Program-made: the position numbers and the translations under genes
The notes under the pieces: generated by a model
Seen by the model: only the letters and a program-made list of their open reading frames with translations
Database searches by the model: none
What the model was told of the DNA's origin: nothing
Shown: in pieces, positions 40,952-51,866 of the stretch
How positions within the stretch are numbered: position 1 is the first letter of the stretch
How the letters are laid out: each line of letters begins with the position of its first letter
Assembly: GCF_033095805.1 (NCBI RefSeq)
Contig: NZ_CP109901.1
Location: 1,612,001 to 1,676,000, forward strand
DNA: 64,000 nucleotides
From: Serratia sp. UGAL515B_01
GTDB taxonomy: Bacteria; Pseudomonadota; Gammaproteobacteria; Enterobacterales; Enterobacteriaceae
Direction: 5' to 3'

Positions 40952-43765
40952 ATGCTTACACAAAAAAATCGTTCTCGTTATTCCGGTTTTTTAACACGCA
41001 GACATATTTGGGGCACACTTATTCTTTATGGCATGACGGGGAATGCTTATGCAGGCTCGTGCACAGGGACACTGGGTATTTATACTTGTTCTGGCATAGA
41101 AGACAGTGCAACTGATACTGAACAGGTTTTGAATGGGAACTCGCTTTCAGTCATTACGTTACCGGGATTTGGCATAGTGACTAATAGTGGCCGCGCATTT
41201 TCCCTGCTTAGCACTGATGATCTTACCTTTACCGATGACAATAACGCGACTATTACAGGAAATGACGATGGTATTTACGCAGCTAATACTAGCTCAGGGG
41301 CTGTATCCATAACCACCACGGGTACTGTGACAGGGAATAACGGGTACGGAATTTTGGGTAGTACTATCGGCACAAACCTGACGATAAATGCAGCTAATGT
41401 TTCGGGCAATATTGTCGGTGTTTATGCTGAAAACTTCGGCACTGGTTCGGTTTCCGTTACTACTACAGGTTCAGTAACCGCAAAATCAGACTCTAACATT
41501 GGCATTTATGTCGATGGTAGAGGTACTGACGTGACGATACAGGCTGTAGATGTTTCAGGTCAACTTTACGGTATTAGTGCCCTTAACTTTGGCATTGGTG
41601 CGACGTCCATAATCGCCACGGGTATCGTGACTGCGAATGAAGGAGTCGGAATTTTTTCTAGTACTATCGGAACAGGCCTGACGATAAATGCTGTTAATGT
41701 CTTGGGCGATGTTAATGGCATTTTTTCCGAAAACGCTGGCACAGGTGCACAGTCTATCACCGCGACAGGCACGGTGACAGGAGCTCTATCGGACGGCATT
41801 TATGCCTATAATGGTAATGGAGGCACGAGCCAGACGATACAGGCTGCCGATGTATCAGGGTATACTTCCGGTATTTATGCCGAAAACCAAGGCAGTGGTG
41901 CGCTGTCCATTACCACGACAGGCACCGTAACCAATACCGATACTACTGGTTACGGTATTGCCGCCCGCAGCACAATTGCCCCCATGTCACTCACCTTGCT
42001 TGAGAACAGTACGGTACAAGGCCATACAGCTGGTATTTATGCCGATTCGACAGCCTCTGTTGATATAACCAACTTTGGCACAGTGCGTAATGTTTCAAGG
42101 AGGGCTTCTGATCTTGCTATCCTGACCACAGGCGCTTCGGGTGTCATCACTAATAACGGTCTGGTATTGGGTACTCTTCAGTTGAGTGGTGAGGGCAACA
42201 GTTTTATCAACAATTCAGGCGGAACTTGGGACACCGCTGGCGGTACCAATGACTTTGGTACTCCCACCACGGCAAATGGCGTGGTGAATAACGGCACCAT
42301 CATCGCTGCCAATGGCCCTGTAGCAGACTCTGTCCAAAATACGATCTTCAACAATGTCGGTACTTTCAGTAATGCCGGGATCCTGACTATGGCCAATGGG
42401 CGTGCAGGGGATATTACGATCATCAACGGTAATTATGAAGGGAGTGGTGGACAACTTTTGTTCGACACCGTGCTGGGAGGGGATGATTCTGCCAGCGATA
42501 AACTGGTAGTGAACGGCAATACGGCTGGAAGCACTTACGTGAGTGTGAACAATGCCGGAGGCCGTGAAGCACAGACACTGAATGGTATTGAACTGATTCA
42601 AGTGAACGGGCAATCAGATGGCGAGTTTGTGCAAAATGGCCGTATCGTTGCGGGTGCGTATGACTACTTTCTGGTCCGTGGCGTAGGGACAAATGCGACC
42701 AACTGGTATCTGAGCAGTGCTGCAGTCCCAGTAGACCCAGTAGACCCAGTAGACCCTGCAGTCCCTGTAGCCCCAGACCCATCATTAATGGTCGAACGTC
42801 CAGAGGCCGGTGTTTACAGTGCTAACCTTGCGGCGGCTAATAACATGTTTGTCACCCGTCTGCATGATCGGTTGGGGGAAACCCAGTACACGGATGTGCT
42901 TACCGGTGAAAAGAAGGTCACCAGTATGTGGTTGCGTAACGAGGGGGGGCATAACCGTTCTCGCGATGATAGTGGTCAACTGAAGACGCAAGCCAACCGC
43001 TATGTGATGCAATTGGGAGGGGGGATCGCCCAGTGGAGCCACGATGGGCTTGACCGTTTACATCTGGGGTTGATGGCCGGTTATGGTAACAGCAAGAGCA
43101 ACACGGCATCGCATGTGTCCGGTTACGATGCCAAAGGCTCGGTAGATGGTTACAGCGTGGGTGTTTACGGCACATGGTATGCCAATGCGAAGGACAAGTC
43201 AGGTTTGTACGCGGATGGCTGGATGCAGTATAGCTGGTTCAACAACAGCGTTGATGGTCAAGGCTTGGCGAAGGAGGAGTACAAATCCAAAGGGACAACG
43301 GCGTCAGTTGAGAGTGGTTATACTTTCAAGCTCGGTGAAAATGCTGAACAAAATGTCAGCTACTTTATCCAGCCAAAAGCGCAGTTGACCTGGATGGGGG
43401 TGAAAGCCGATGACCATAAGGAAACTAATGGGACTGATATCACAGGTGAGGGGAATAACAATATCCAGACCCATCTGGGGATAAAAGCCTTTATGAATGG
43501 TTACGCCGATCAGGATAAAGGCAAAAACCGTGTATTCCAGCCGTTTGTGGAAGTTAATTGGGTCCACAACAGTAAGGATTTCGGAACAAAGATAGATGGC
43601 ATCATTGTGAAACAGGATGGGGCAGCGAATATTGCTGAGCTAAAAATGGGGGTTGAAGGTAAACTCAGTAAGCAAGTGAGTCTGTGGGGTAATGTTGGCC
43701 AGCAGGTGGGTAACAAAGGTTACAGTGACACCAGTGCCATATTAGGGATTAAATATGATTTCTAA
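40952..43765 (+). CDS. Type V autotransporter with repetitive beta-helix passenger
   Basis: A 937-residue outer-membrane autotransporter. A long signal peptide (about 35 residues, ending near NAYA) is followed by a passenger built of degenerate repeats of roughly 65-75 residues with recurring GTGxxSITxTGTVT and GIYAEN phrases, as in beta-helical adhesins. The region around 540-610 resembles the pertactin-type autochaperone. A Pro-rich hinge with three VDP units leads to a C-terminal beta-barrel of about 270 residues ending in the required phenylalanine (GIKYDF). No protease motif or RGD is seen, so adhesion or aggregation is the best guess. It lies inside the TIR-bounded block. Confidence 0.85.
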   Translation: MLTQKNRSRYSGFLTRRHIWGTLILYGMTGNAYAGSCTGTLGIYTCSGIEDSATDTEQVLNGNSLSVITLPGFGIVTNSGRAFSLLSTDDLTFTDDNNATITGNDDGIYAANTSSGAVSITTTGTVTGNNGYGILGSTIGTNLTINAANVSGNIVGVYAENFGTGSVSVTTTGSVTAKSDSNIGIYVDGRGTDVTIQAVDVSGQLYGISALNFGIGATSIIATGIVTANEGVGIFSSTIGTGLTINAVNVLGDVNGIFSENAGTGAQSITATGTVTGALSDGIYAYNGNGGTSQTIQAADVSGYTSGIYAENQGSGALSITTTGTVTNTDTTGYGIAARSTIAPMSLTLLENSTVQGHTAGIYADSTASVDITNFGTVRNVSRRASDLAILTTGASGVITNNGLVLGTLQLSGEGNSFINNSGGTWDTAGGTNDFGTPTTANGVVNNGTIIAANGPVADSVQNTIFNNVGTFSNAGILTMANGRAGDITIINGNYEGSGGQLLFDTVLGGDDSASDKLVVNGNTAGSTYVSVNNAGGREAQTLNGIELIQVNGQSDGEFVQNGRIVAGAYDYFLVRGVGTNATNWYLSSAAVPVDPVDPVDPAVPVAPDPSLMVERPEAGVYSANLAAANNMFVTRLHDRLGETQYTDVLTGEKKVTSMWLRNEGGHNRSRDDSGQLKTQANRYVMQLGGGIAQWSHDGLDRLHLGLMAGYGNSKSNTASHVSGYDAKGSVDGYSVGVYGTWYANAKDKSGLYADGWMQYSWFNNSVDGQGLAKEEYKSKGTTASVESGYTFKLGENAEQNVSYFIQPKAQLTWMGVKADDHKETNGTDITGEGNNNIQTHLGIKAFMNGYADQDKGKNRVFQPFVEVNWVHNSKDFGTKIDGIIVKQDGAANIAELKMGVEGKLSKQVSLWGNVGQQVGNKGYSDTSAILGIKYDF
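42729..42755 (+). repeat. 9-bp tandem repeat coding VDP in the autotransporter hinge
   Basis: The unit CAGTAGACC occurs three times in tandem, encoding Val-Asp-Pro units between passenger and barrel. Because the unit is a multiple of three, slippage would change hinge length and keep the frame. Confidence 0.8.
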
Positions 43766-43788
43766 TTTTTTAAAATAATATATCAAAG

Positions 43789-43817
43789 TATCAGTACATC
43801 ATGATGATGTACTGATA
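43789..43817. terminator. 13-bp palindrome after the autotransporter
   Basis: TATCAGTACATCA and TGATGTACTGATA are perfect arms with a TGA loop, 24 bp past the stop codon and followed by TATTTT. Probable terminator. The remaining DNA up to the right terminal repeat shows nothing else. Confidence 0.65.
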
Positions 43818-43981
43818 TATTTTGAACGGTCTATGGTTATGAAATCCAATCGACTCTTTTTGAGTTAATGAGATGGTCACTCCCTTCTTCTCGGCATTAT
43901 GCTAACTCTGCCCTTCACCCTCCGCCTTGATAATGGGCTTTTGGGTCTGCGACGGCACTACGGACAGTTAAGGGACACAGC

Positions 43982-45451
43982 CTAGCCCTTATGGCTATTT
44001 TCTAATGTATTTTTGAAGATTTGCCCATCTTTCATGATTAACCTAAATGCTCTCTCTGGCTGAGCAATAAGTTGAACATCATCCAACGGATTACCGTCTA
44101 CCAGGATTAGATCGGCCAAGGCGTCATTTTCTATCACTCCCAGCTTTCCAGGATAAGGGTTCCTTGGACCTGATAGCGCGCAAAGTTCAGCGTTCACACT
44201 GGTGGCCATCTTAAGCACTTCAACTGGTGAATACCATCGTGTCAGTTTGGCTAGTTGTGCCCCTTGACGCGTAGCCAGCTTGGCATCAAAAAGTGTATCG
44301 GTGCCCCAGGCCGTCTTGATGTTATATTTTTTCGCCAACATATAGGCATTATCGGTACCGGCAACCATTTCGAGCTGTTTGGCACGTGACGCTGGGCTGG
44401 CCATTGGAACCGCGTCCTCGTCATCAAGGAATGGCTGAAGGCTCCACCAGATACCTTTTTCTGCCATTAATTGGACGGTTTGTTCATCTACTAACTGGCC
44501 GTGTTCAATGCACTTAACTCCGCCATTGATTGCCATTGTGACTGCTCTGGCAGTGTAGGCATGGACGGTGACGTAAGTTCCCCAGTTTTCTGCTGCTATA
44601 ACTGCTGCCTGTATTTCAGGCACTGAACCTTCTGTTACGCTGATAGAGTCATACATCGAGGCCACTCCGCCACCAGCCATATATTTGAGTTGCGATGCTC
44701 CTCGCATTAGTTGTTCTCTGGCACGCAGCAATACTTGATCAACACCGTCGGCAATCGCGGTCATGCCAACTCGTTCAGCGTAACTTAGAGGGTCTGATGG
44801 CGTATGGGGTAGTTCGCCAATCAGGCGAAAATCACCATGCCCACCAGTTTGGGTGATAAAGGCTCCAGAAGGAAAGATACGTGGGCCATTAGCTACTTGC
44901 TCATCAATGGCGCGTTTTAATCCAAAGACCGGTCCCCCCATATCACGCACTGTGGTGAACCCCCGCATTAATGTGGCATCGGCTTCAGCAATTGCCAGCG
45001 CTTGAATATAATTAAAATCTGCTGTCATTGCTGTCATCATAGAGGGGCGAGCCATAATAGCATGCCAGTGTGCGTCAATCAGCCCAGGCATCAATGTGCC
45101 ACCATCGCCGTCGATCAGTTCTACGTCCGGAGGCAATGGCGTTTCTACGGGTTCAACCGACTTAATCCTGTTGCCTTCTACCAACACTCGAAGCCCATCT
45201 CTCAGTGTGTCCGAAACGCCATCAAAGACGCTAATGTTTACGAAAGCCATTGTTCGCGCAGCATTATCTGTGGCATTTCTTTTTTGTGCCGTTGGGGCTG
45301 GAACAGCCGCGGCCACAGTCGCCCTCGTAATAGGGGCAGATTGAGCCGCTTTCTGAGAAAATACCGTATTGATGCGTACAAATGCCGGACTATGACAGAG
45401 GCAAAGATCCGAGTGAGTGCATGGAAACTGAATTAACGACATATGCGACAT
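43982..45451 (-). CDS. Metal-dependent amidohydrolase (imidazolonepropionase/prolidase-like)
   Basis: Amidohydrolase-superfamily enzyme of about 489 residues. The metal ligands are visible as HWH in LIDAHWHAIMA, the lysine in LKYMAGGGVA, histidines in VTVHAYT and IEHGQLVD, and aspartate in WGTDTLFD. This pattern suits Xaa-Pro dipeptidase-like or carbamate-hydrolysing members; the substrate is not known. The start at 45451 has GGAGAG upstream; ATGs at 45463 and 45250 are alternatives. The first 70 residues are unusual: a Cys/His cluster (CTHSDLCLCHS) and then an Ala/Pro-rich stretch. Its TAG stop is formed by the TA target site plus the first base of the adjoining transposon. Confidence 0.8.
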   Translation of the reverse strand: MSHMSLIQFPCTHSDLCLCHSPAFVRINTVFSQKAAQSAPITRATVAAAVPAPTAQKRNATDNAARTMAFVNISVFDGVSDTLRDGLRVLVEGNRIKSVEPVETPLPPDVELIDGDGGTLMPGLIDAHWHAIMARPSMMTAMTADFNYIQALAIAEADATLMRGFTTVRDMGGPVFGLKRAIDEQVANGPRIFPSGAFITQTGGHGDFRLIGELPHTPSDPLSYAERVGMTAIADGVDQVLLRAREQLMRGASQLKYMAGGGVASMYDSISVTEGSVPEIQAAVIAAENWGTYVTVHAYTARAVTMAINGGVKCIEHGQLVDEQTVQLMAEKGIWWSLQPFLDDEDAVPMASPASRAKQLEMVAGTDNAYMLAKKYNIKTAWGTDTLFDAKLATRQGAQLAKLTRWYSPVEVLKMATSVNAELCALSGPRNPYPGKLGVIENDALADLILVDGNPLDDVQLIAQPERAFRLIMKDGQIFKNTLENSHKG

Positions 45452-45567
45452 AATGCTCTCCATTATTAACTATCCACTAAAGCTTGAAGACCGCTTTATC
45501 GCATAGAACAGTCTTACTTTTAACCGCCTACTTGAATGACAACTATTTAAAATTTAGTACGGTATCC

Positions 45568-45935
45568 GGTAATGGGTGCAGTTAGTCGGTCATATATTTT
45601 TCGATAAATGCCCTGATAAATTTTCATACAACTCAATTGAGCGTGAAAAGTAAATCGTTTTACGAGACAAACGCGCAATGTGAATGCTTGGCTTCAGGTT
45701 GTTGCGTTCAGTACGCTGGGTGAAAAATTTTTCCGTCACCTGCTTATCCTTTGGCACTTCCTGGCAATAATTCCCCCAGCCGTTGCTGGTGACCATCGTG
45801 CTAATACAAGCCGTTAGTCGTGCCAACAATTCGCGGCAGATTTAATCGGTTCATGAACCGAAAGTATAGACCAGTGCACCGCGGGTTTTCGTGTAGATGT
45901 TTATGCCGTAACGAACGTCGCCGATAATAGGCAGA
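45568..45935 (-). pseudogene. IS1-family remnant (InsB C-terminal part)
   Basis: Reading leftward, GINIYTKTRGALVYTFG, CRELLARL, EVPKDKQVTEKFFTQRTERN and SRKTIYFSRSIELYE are the C-terminal half of an IS1-type DDE transposase, interrupted by at least two in-frame stops near 45840-45860. A terminal-repeat-like GGTAATGGGTGCAGTTAG begins at 45568. The 5' half and the other end are gone. The DNA from 45936 to 46058 shows nothing further. Confidence 0.75.
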
Positions 45936-46058
45936 GAATCGCTCTCTGCCAAAGTCACGTTTTACCGATGATTAAAAACGACCTTTATTTTACTTGCCCT
46001 CGCTCTTATACACTTAAAATAGGGATAAGGGACCAAGGGGAGAGGGGTAACAGCTTGC

Positions 46059-47450
<1,392 letters not shown>

Positions 47451-48077
47451 TTAACAATGAGCAACGATATTCTGCGCCTGTTTGAGCAGACGATTGCGGG
47501 AAAACATTAATTGCAGGCGGCTACCGCCTACCTGTTGCCATAACACAGCGGCGCGGATACCTGCAAGCAGTGTGGCACGTACTTTGGCTTGTACCTGCGG
47601 GTTTTGCAGGATGGCGGGCGAACCCGTTACCTGAATACGTGGCCCTAAAGGTGCCACGACATCGACATAGATCCCGGCCAAAGAACTGATAATGGTCTCA
47701 GAGCCCAATTCAAAATGAACCAGTTGGCGTTCCAATTGATTAAGGCGTTCACCCAGTGTATTCATCGCTGATTTATCAGCATTAAGCTTACGTTCCAGTA
47801 CCATCAGGCTGATGGTATAGCGGGTAAGTTCAGCAGCGAGGCCCTTATTGTTGGCGTTGAGTACGCCAAGTAGTGTTTCAAGGCCCATTTTCAAATTACG
47901 CTCTTCACCGCCGAATACGGCCAGCGTTGAAGCCGGGTCCATCTGCAGTAGGCTATTGAGTGAAGTATGGAAGGCTTCCTGATCCAATTGCCCATCGTGG
48001 GCCAGTTGTTGTACCAAGCGAGCTGCCTGGGTAATTCCAGCCATAGCCAGCGTAATGTCGTAATAATTCTTCGCCAC
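47451..48077 (-). CDS. hflD: HflD (YcfC), lysogenization regulator homologue
   Basis: Helical, membrane-associated protein of 208 residues; in E. coli it binds lambda CII and affects lysogeny, while its housekeeping role is unclear. It begins with a GTG 2 bp after mnmA and has the conserved [19 protein letters not shown] and [18 protein letters not shown]. The mnmA-hflD-purB order is standard. Confidence 0.95.
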   Translation of the reverse strand: MAKNYYDITLAMAGITQAARLVQQLAHDGQLDQEAFHTSLNSLLQMDPASTLAVFGGEERNLKMGLETLLGVLNANNKGLAAELTRYTISLMVLERKLNADKSAMNTLGERLNQLERQLVHFELGSETIISSLAGIYVDVVAPLGPRIQVTGSPAILQNPQVQAKVRATLLAGIRAAVLWQQVGGSRLQLMFSRNRLLKQAQNIVAHC

Positions 48078-48079
48078 GA

Positions 48080-49183
48080 TTACTCCTGTAAGCGCTGTTC
48101 AATAATGCCGCCACCAAGGCAGATATCGCCAAGATAAAATACGGCGGACTGGCCTGGCGTGACGGCGGCAACCGGTTCGTCGAAACGGACCTCAATACGG
48201 CCAGCATCCAGTGGGGTCACGGTGCAGGGAATATCCTGCTGGCGATAACGGGTTTTTACCGTACAACGAAGGATTTCTACCAGTGGCAGACGGTCAACCC
48301 AATGGAGTTGTTGTGCGATCAGGCCCGTAGACATCAGACGCGGGTGATCGTGGCCCTGTGCCACCACCAGAATATTGTTGGCAACGTCTTTATCTACTAC
48401 GTACCAAGGTTCTTCACCACTGTCCTTCATACCGCCAATACCTAAACCCTTCCGCTGGCCGAGGGTGTGGTACATTAAGCCTTGATGCTCACCGACGGTG
48501 TGGCCGTCCACGGTAACGATAGCCCCCGGTTGTGCTGGCAGATAGCGGCCCAAGAAGTCACGGAATTTACGCTCACCAATAAAGCAGATACCGGTAGAGT
48601 CTTTCTTTTTGGCGGTCACCAGCTCCAGTTGCTCCGCAATACGGCGTACTTCTGGTTTTTCCAACTCGCCAACCGGAAACAGACTCTGTGCCACTTGCTC
48701 ATGGCTTAGTGTGTAGAGGAAATAGCTCTGGTCTTTATTACCATCAATACCTCTTAGCAGACGACTCTTGCCGTCTACATCCTGACGGCGGACATAATGA
48801 CCGGTAGCAATGTAGTCCGCACCCAGATCTTCTGCTGCAAACTCTAGGAACGCCTTGAATTTAATTTCTTTATTGCACAGGATATCTGGGTTTGGGGTAC
48901 GGCCTGCTTTGTATTCTTCGAGGAATAGTTCGAATACATTGTCCCAATATTCTGCAGCAAAATTGACTGTGTGCAGTTCAATACCCAGTTTATCGCATAC
49001 TGCCTGCGCGTCGGCCAAATCGGTTGCCGCTGAACAATACTCGTCGTCGTCGTCCTCTTCCCAGTTTTTCATGAACAACCCAGCGACCTGATAGCCCTGT
49101 TGTTGTAACAGATAGGCAGTAACGGAAGAGTCGACACCGCCGGACATTCCGACGATTACTTTTTTCTGGCTGTTGTCTGACAT
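48080..49183 (-). CDS. mnmA: MnmA tRNA 2-thiouridylase
   Basis: Transfers sulfur to U34 of tRNA-Lys, -Glu and -Gln. The 367-residue enzyme has the PP-loop [10 protein letters not shown] near residue 12 and the two catalytic cysteines in [12 protein letters not shown] (about 102) and [12 protein letters not shown] (about 199). The ATG at 49183 ([12 protein letters not shown]) fits the family; the frame is open 9 codons further. Regulated within the mnmA-hflD-purB group. Confidence 0.96.
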   Translation of the reverse strand: MSDNSQKKVIVGMSGGVDSSVTAYLLQQQGYQVAGLFMKNWEEDDDDEYCSAATDLADAQAVCDKLGIELHTVNFAAEYWDNVFELFLEEYKAGRTPNPDILCNKEIKFKAFLEFAAEDLGADYIATGHYVRRQDVDGKSRLLRGIDGNKDQSYFLYTLSHEQVAQSLFPVGELEKPEVRRIAEQLELVTAKKKDSTGICFIGERKFRDFLGRYLPAQPGAIVTVDGHTVGEHQGLMYHTLGQRKGLGIGGMKDSGEEPWYVVDKDVANNILVVAQGHDHPRLMSTGLIAQQLHWVDRLPLVEILRCTVKTRYRQQDIPCTVTPLDAGRIEVRFDEPVAAVTPGQSAVFYLGDICLGGGIIEQRLQE

Positions 49184-49278
49184 GGGCATCTCACGAACTT
49201 GAACACGCACTGCGCGATAAAAAACAAGCGCAGGATTTTACCACGTTGATGGCCTGCGCGCACGGCTCTTATTTACTC

Positions 49279-49725
49279 TCAGAATGGCCAGTTATAGCTG
49301 GCGACCAGCGAGAGCGGGTAGCGTTCCTGTTGCTGGTAACAGTAGATACTCTCTGCAACCAGCGGAGACCGCAGGTTGTTGGCCGCAAAAATCTGCTGTG
49401 AGGTTAGCCACAGGCAGCGGTCAATGTCACTGTCATGAGGTTCTGTCGGCAACTGTGTTTCTAACTCAATAACAAAACTGAAACGCAGAAATGGCGTATG
49501 ATCCGGCGCGATCCACTGGTGCATTCTCAGGAAAGACTGCGGCGCTGCGTGGATACCGGTTTCTTCCCACAGCTCACGCTCGGCAGCCTGGAGCAGAGTT
49601 TCATCTGCTTCAAGGTGACCCGCGGGTTGATTCCACAGAGCTTTATGATTGATGGTTTCTTCAACAATCAAAAATTTACCAGCAGCGTGGACGACACAAG
49701 CGACGGTAACGTGTGGTTTGAACAT
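49279..49725 (-). CDS. nudJ: NudJ phosphatase, Nudix family
   Basis: Nudix hydrolase of 148 residues acting on thiamine pyrophosphate precursors and nucleoside phosphates in E. coli. The Nudix box spans [20 protein letters not shown] and TGI immediately after. It lies between rluE (16 bp upstream) and mnmA, the usual order. Confidence 0.95.
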   Translation of the reverse strand: MFKPHVTVACVVHAAGKFLIVEETINHKALWNQPAGHLEADETLLQAAERELWEETGIHAAPQSFLRMHQWIAPDHTPFLRFSFVIELETQLPTEPHDSDIDRCLWLTSQQIFAANNLRSPLVAESIYCYQQQERYPLSLVASYNWPF

Positions 49726-49741
49726 GCTAGCTCCTCAGTCG

Positions 49742-50368
49742 TTAGAGCGGATCAACGGCTTGCCACTCACCTGGTTGTAGTGTTCCCAAGGAAAGATTTC
49801 CCATACTGTAACGAATCAGGCGCAGTGTAGGAAAACCGATATGCGCCGTCATCCTACGTACCTGGCGATTTCTGCCTTCATACAGCGTAATTTTAAGCCA
49901 GCAAGTAGGAATGGATTTTCGTTCGCGGATCGGCGGGTTGCGTGGCCATAACCATTCGGGTTCATTAACTCTTTCTATTCCGGCAGGTAATGTAGGGCCA
50001 TCTTTTAGCGTCACACCTTGGCGTAACATTGCCAGATCATGGTCTTGTGGTTCCCCTTCGACTTGAACGAAATAGACCTTACCGGTTCTTTTTCCCGGTT
50101 GTGTCAGCTGTGCTTGCAGTTTCCCATCATTGGTTAGCACCAGCAATCCTTCGCTGTCTCGATCAAGACGACCGGCAGCATAAACATCGGTAAAAGGGAT
50201 AAATTTTTTTAACGTAATGCGGCCTGCTTCATCGGTAAACTGAGGTAATACGTCAAAGGGTTTATTAAATAGCACGATCCTTCGTGGTCCTTGCGCCACA
50301 GGGCGTGCTTTGGTGCTGTTGCGGCTGAATCGTTTAACTTGGTGATTTCTAACAGGGAATTTAGTCAT
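49742..50368 (-). CDS. rluE: RluE, 23S rRNA pseudouridine(2457) synthase
   Basis: RsuA-type pseudouridine synthase of 208 residues modifying 23S rRNA. The catalytic aspartate is in [19 protein letters not shown], and [17 protein letters not shown] is the family C-terminal motif. No S4 domain is present, as for E. coli RluE. The ATG at 50368 ([10 protein letters not shown]) is preferred over one 10 codons upstream. Divergent from icd. Confidence 0.95.
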   Translation of the reverse strand: MTKFPVRNHQVKRFSRNSTKARPVAQGPRRIVLFNKPFDVLPQFTDEAGRITLKKFIPFTDVYAAGRLDRDSEGLLVLTNDGKLQAQLTQPGKRTGKVYFVQVEGEPQDHDLAMLRQGVTLKDGPTLPAGIERVNEPEWLWPRNPPIRERKSIPTCWLKITLYEGRNRQVRRMTAHIGFPTLRLIRYSMGNLSLGTLQPGEWQAVDPL

Positions 50369-50505
50369 AGTAGTTGAGATTACGGATGATAAGCGCATTA
50401 TAACCGAATCCGTTTCGGATTGGCGCGGGCTGAATATTCAAGTAGTATTGACACGCATCTTACAAAGCATTAACAAAATTGCGCTTTAAGAAGAAGGAGA
50501 GGTTG

Positions 50506-51759
50506 ATGGAAAGCAGAGTAGTTGTTCCGGCAGAAGGTAAAAAAATTACGGTTGATGCCCAGGGTAAACTGGTTGTTCCGCATAACCCTATCATTCCGTT
50601 CATCGAAGGTGACGGTATTGGCGTTGATGTTACCCCTGCTATGATCCACGTGGTTGATGCTGCAGTAAAAAAGGCCTACCGCAGTGAACGTAAAATCTCT
50701 TGGATGGAAATCTATACCGGTGAAAAATCCACTCACGTTTACGGGAAAGACGTGTGGCTGCCGGATGAAACACTGGATCTTATCCGTGACTATCGCGTTG
50801 CGATCAAAGGCCCGCTGACCACGCCAGTAGGTGGTGGTATCCGTTCTCTTAACGTTGCTTTGCGCCAACAACTCGATCTCTATGTCTGCCTACGCCCGGT
50901 GCGTTACTACCAGGGCACGCCAAGCCCGGTAAAACAGCCAGAACTTACAGATATGGTCATTTTCCGTGAAAACGCCGAAGACATTTACGCGGGTATTGAA
51001 TGGAAAGCAGGTTCCGCAGAAGCTGATAAAGTGATCAAGTTTCTGCGTGAAGAGATGGGTGTGAAGAAAATCCGCTTCCCAGAGCAATGCGGTATCGGCG
51101 TTAAGCCATGTTCTGAAGAAGGCACCAAACGTCTGGTCCGTGCAGCGATCGAATATGCAATCGTAAACGATCGTGATTCAGTGACTCTGGTTCATAAAGG
51201 CAACATCATGAAGTTTACCGAAGGTGCCTTCAAAGATTGGGGCTACGAACTGGCACGTGAAGAGTTCGGTGGAGAGTTGATCGATGGTGGCCCATGGCTG
51301 AAAATCAAAAACCCGAAAACTGGCAAAGAGATTGTAGTGAAAGATGTTATTGCCGATGCATTCCTACAGCAAATTCTATTGCGCCCGGCAGAATATGATG
51401 TAATTGCCTGTATGAACTTGAATGGCGATTATATTTCAGACGCTTTGGCTGCGCAGGTTGGCGGTATTGGCATCGCACCTGGTGCTAACATTGGCGATGA
51501 CTGTGCGTTGTTTGAAGCGACTCATGGTACTGCACCTAAATATGCAGGCCAAGACAAAGTAAACCCAGGCTCCGTTATCCTCTCAGCTGAGATGATGCTG
51601 CGTCACATGGGCTGGTTCGAAGCGGCCGACCTGATTGTTAAGGGAATGGAAGGTGCCATCGCTGCCAAAACCGTGACCTATGACTTCGAACGCTTGATGG
51701 AAGGCGCTAAGTTACTGAAATGCTCAGAGTTTGGCGACGCTATCGTTAAACACATGTAA
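50506..51759 (+). CDS. icd: NADP-dependent isocitrate dehydrogenase
   Basis: TCA-cycle enzyme of 417 residues. Ser114 in [13 protein letters not shown] corresponds to the E. coli phosphorylation site Ser113 used by AceK. The metal and substrate residues in [13 protein letters not shown] and the NADP region [11 protein letters not shown] are intact. The ATG at 50506 ([11 protein letters not shown]) follows GAGAGG. Its 3' end is a well-known attachment site (e14, phage 21), and an integrase gene adjoins it here, but the reading frame is complete. Confidence 0.98.
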   Translation: MESRVVVPAEGKKITVDAQGKLVVPHNPIIPFIEGDGIGVDVTPAMIHVVDAAVKKAYRSERKISWMEIYTGEKSTHVYGKDVWLPDETLDLIRDYRVAIKGPLTTPVGGGIRSLNVALRQQLDLYVCLRPVRYYQGTPSPVKQPELTDMVIFRENAEDIYAGIEWKAGSAEADKVIKFLREEMGVKKIRFPEQCGIGVKPCSEEGTKRLVRAAIEYAIVNDRDSVTLVHKGNIMKFTEGAFKDWGYELAREEFGGELIDGGPWLKIKNPKTGKEIVVKDVIADAFLQQILLRPAEYDVIACMNLNGDYISDALAAQVGGIGIAPGANIGDDCALFEATHGTAPKYAGQDKVNPGSVILSAEMMLRHMGWFEAADLIVKGMEGAIAAKTVTYDFERLMEGAKLLKCSEFGDAIVKHM

Positions 51760-51782
51760 TGGTGTTTTAGCGCTGAATGATT

Positions 51783-51811
51783 ACGGGAGCTTATGGCTCC
51801 CGTCTGTTTTT
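51783..51811 (+). terminator. Strong terminator after icd
   Basis: ACGGGAGC and GCTCCCGT make a perfect 8-bp stem with a TTATG loop, followed by CTG and TTTTT. Confidence 0.9.
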
Positions 51812-51825
51812 ACCCCTCCAAAAAT

Positions 51826-51851
51826 TCTTCTACAAAACTCTTCTACAAAAC
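51826..51851. repeat. 13-bp tandem direct repeat between icd and int
   Basis: TCTTCTACAAAAC occurs twice without spacing. Its place beside a lambda-type integrase gene suggests arm-type integrase sites of the phage attachment region; this is inferred from position only. Confidence 0.6.
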
Positions 51852-51866
51852 TGTACAGTAAATGAG

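Larger units (their letters stand above)
39996..43982. mobile_element. TIR-bounded 4-kb element carrying an autotransporter gene
   Basis: Left end GGCTGTGTCCCTTAACTGTC and right end ACAGTTAAGGGACACAGCC are inverted copies that stay alike for about 40 bp (inner GGTCTGCGACGGCAC). A TA dinucleotide flanks each end (39994-39995 and 43983-43984). Inside are a decayed IS5-type transposase N terminus near the left end, about 600 bp of non-coding DNA and a complete autotransporter gene. Joining the flanks through one TA restores a TAA stop for the amidohydrolase gene, so the block behaves as one insertion. With its transposase broken it could only move if served in trans. Confidence 0.7.

Noticed and set aside
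41566..43716. Long antisense frames within the autotransporter gene
   Set aside because: They arise from the repetitive low-complexity passenger and barrel codons and have no ribosome sites or family similarity.
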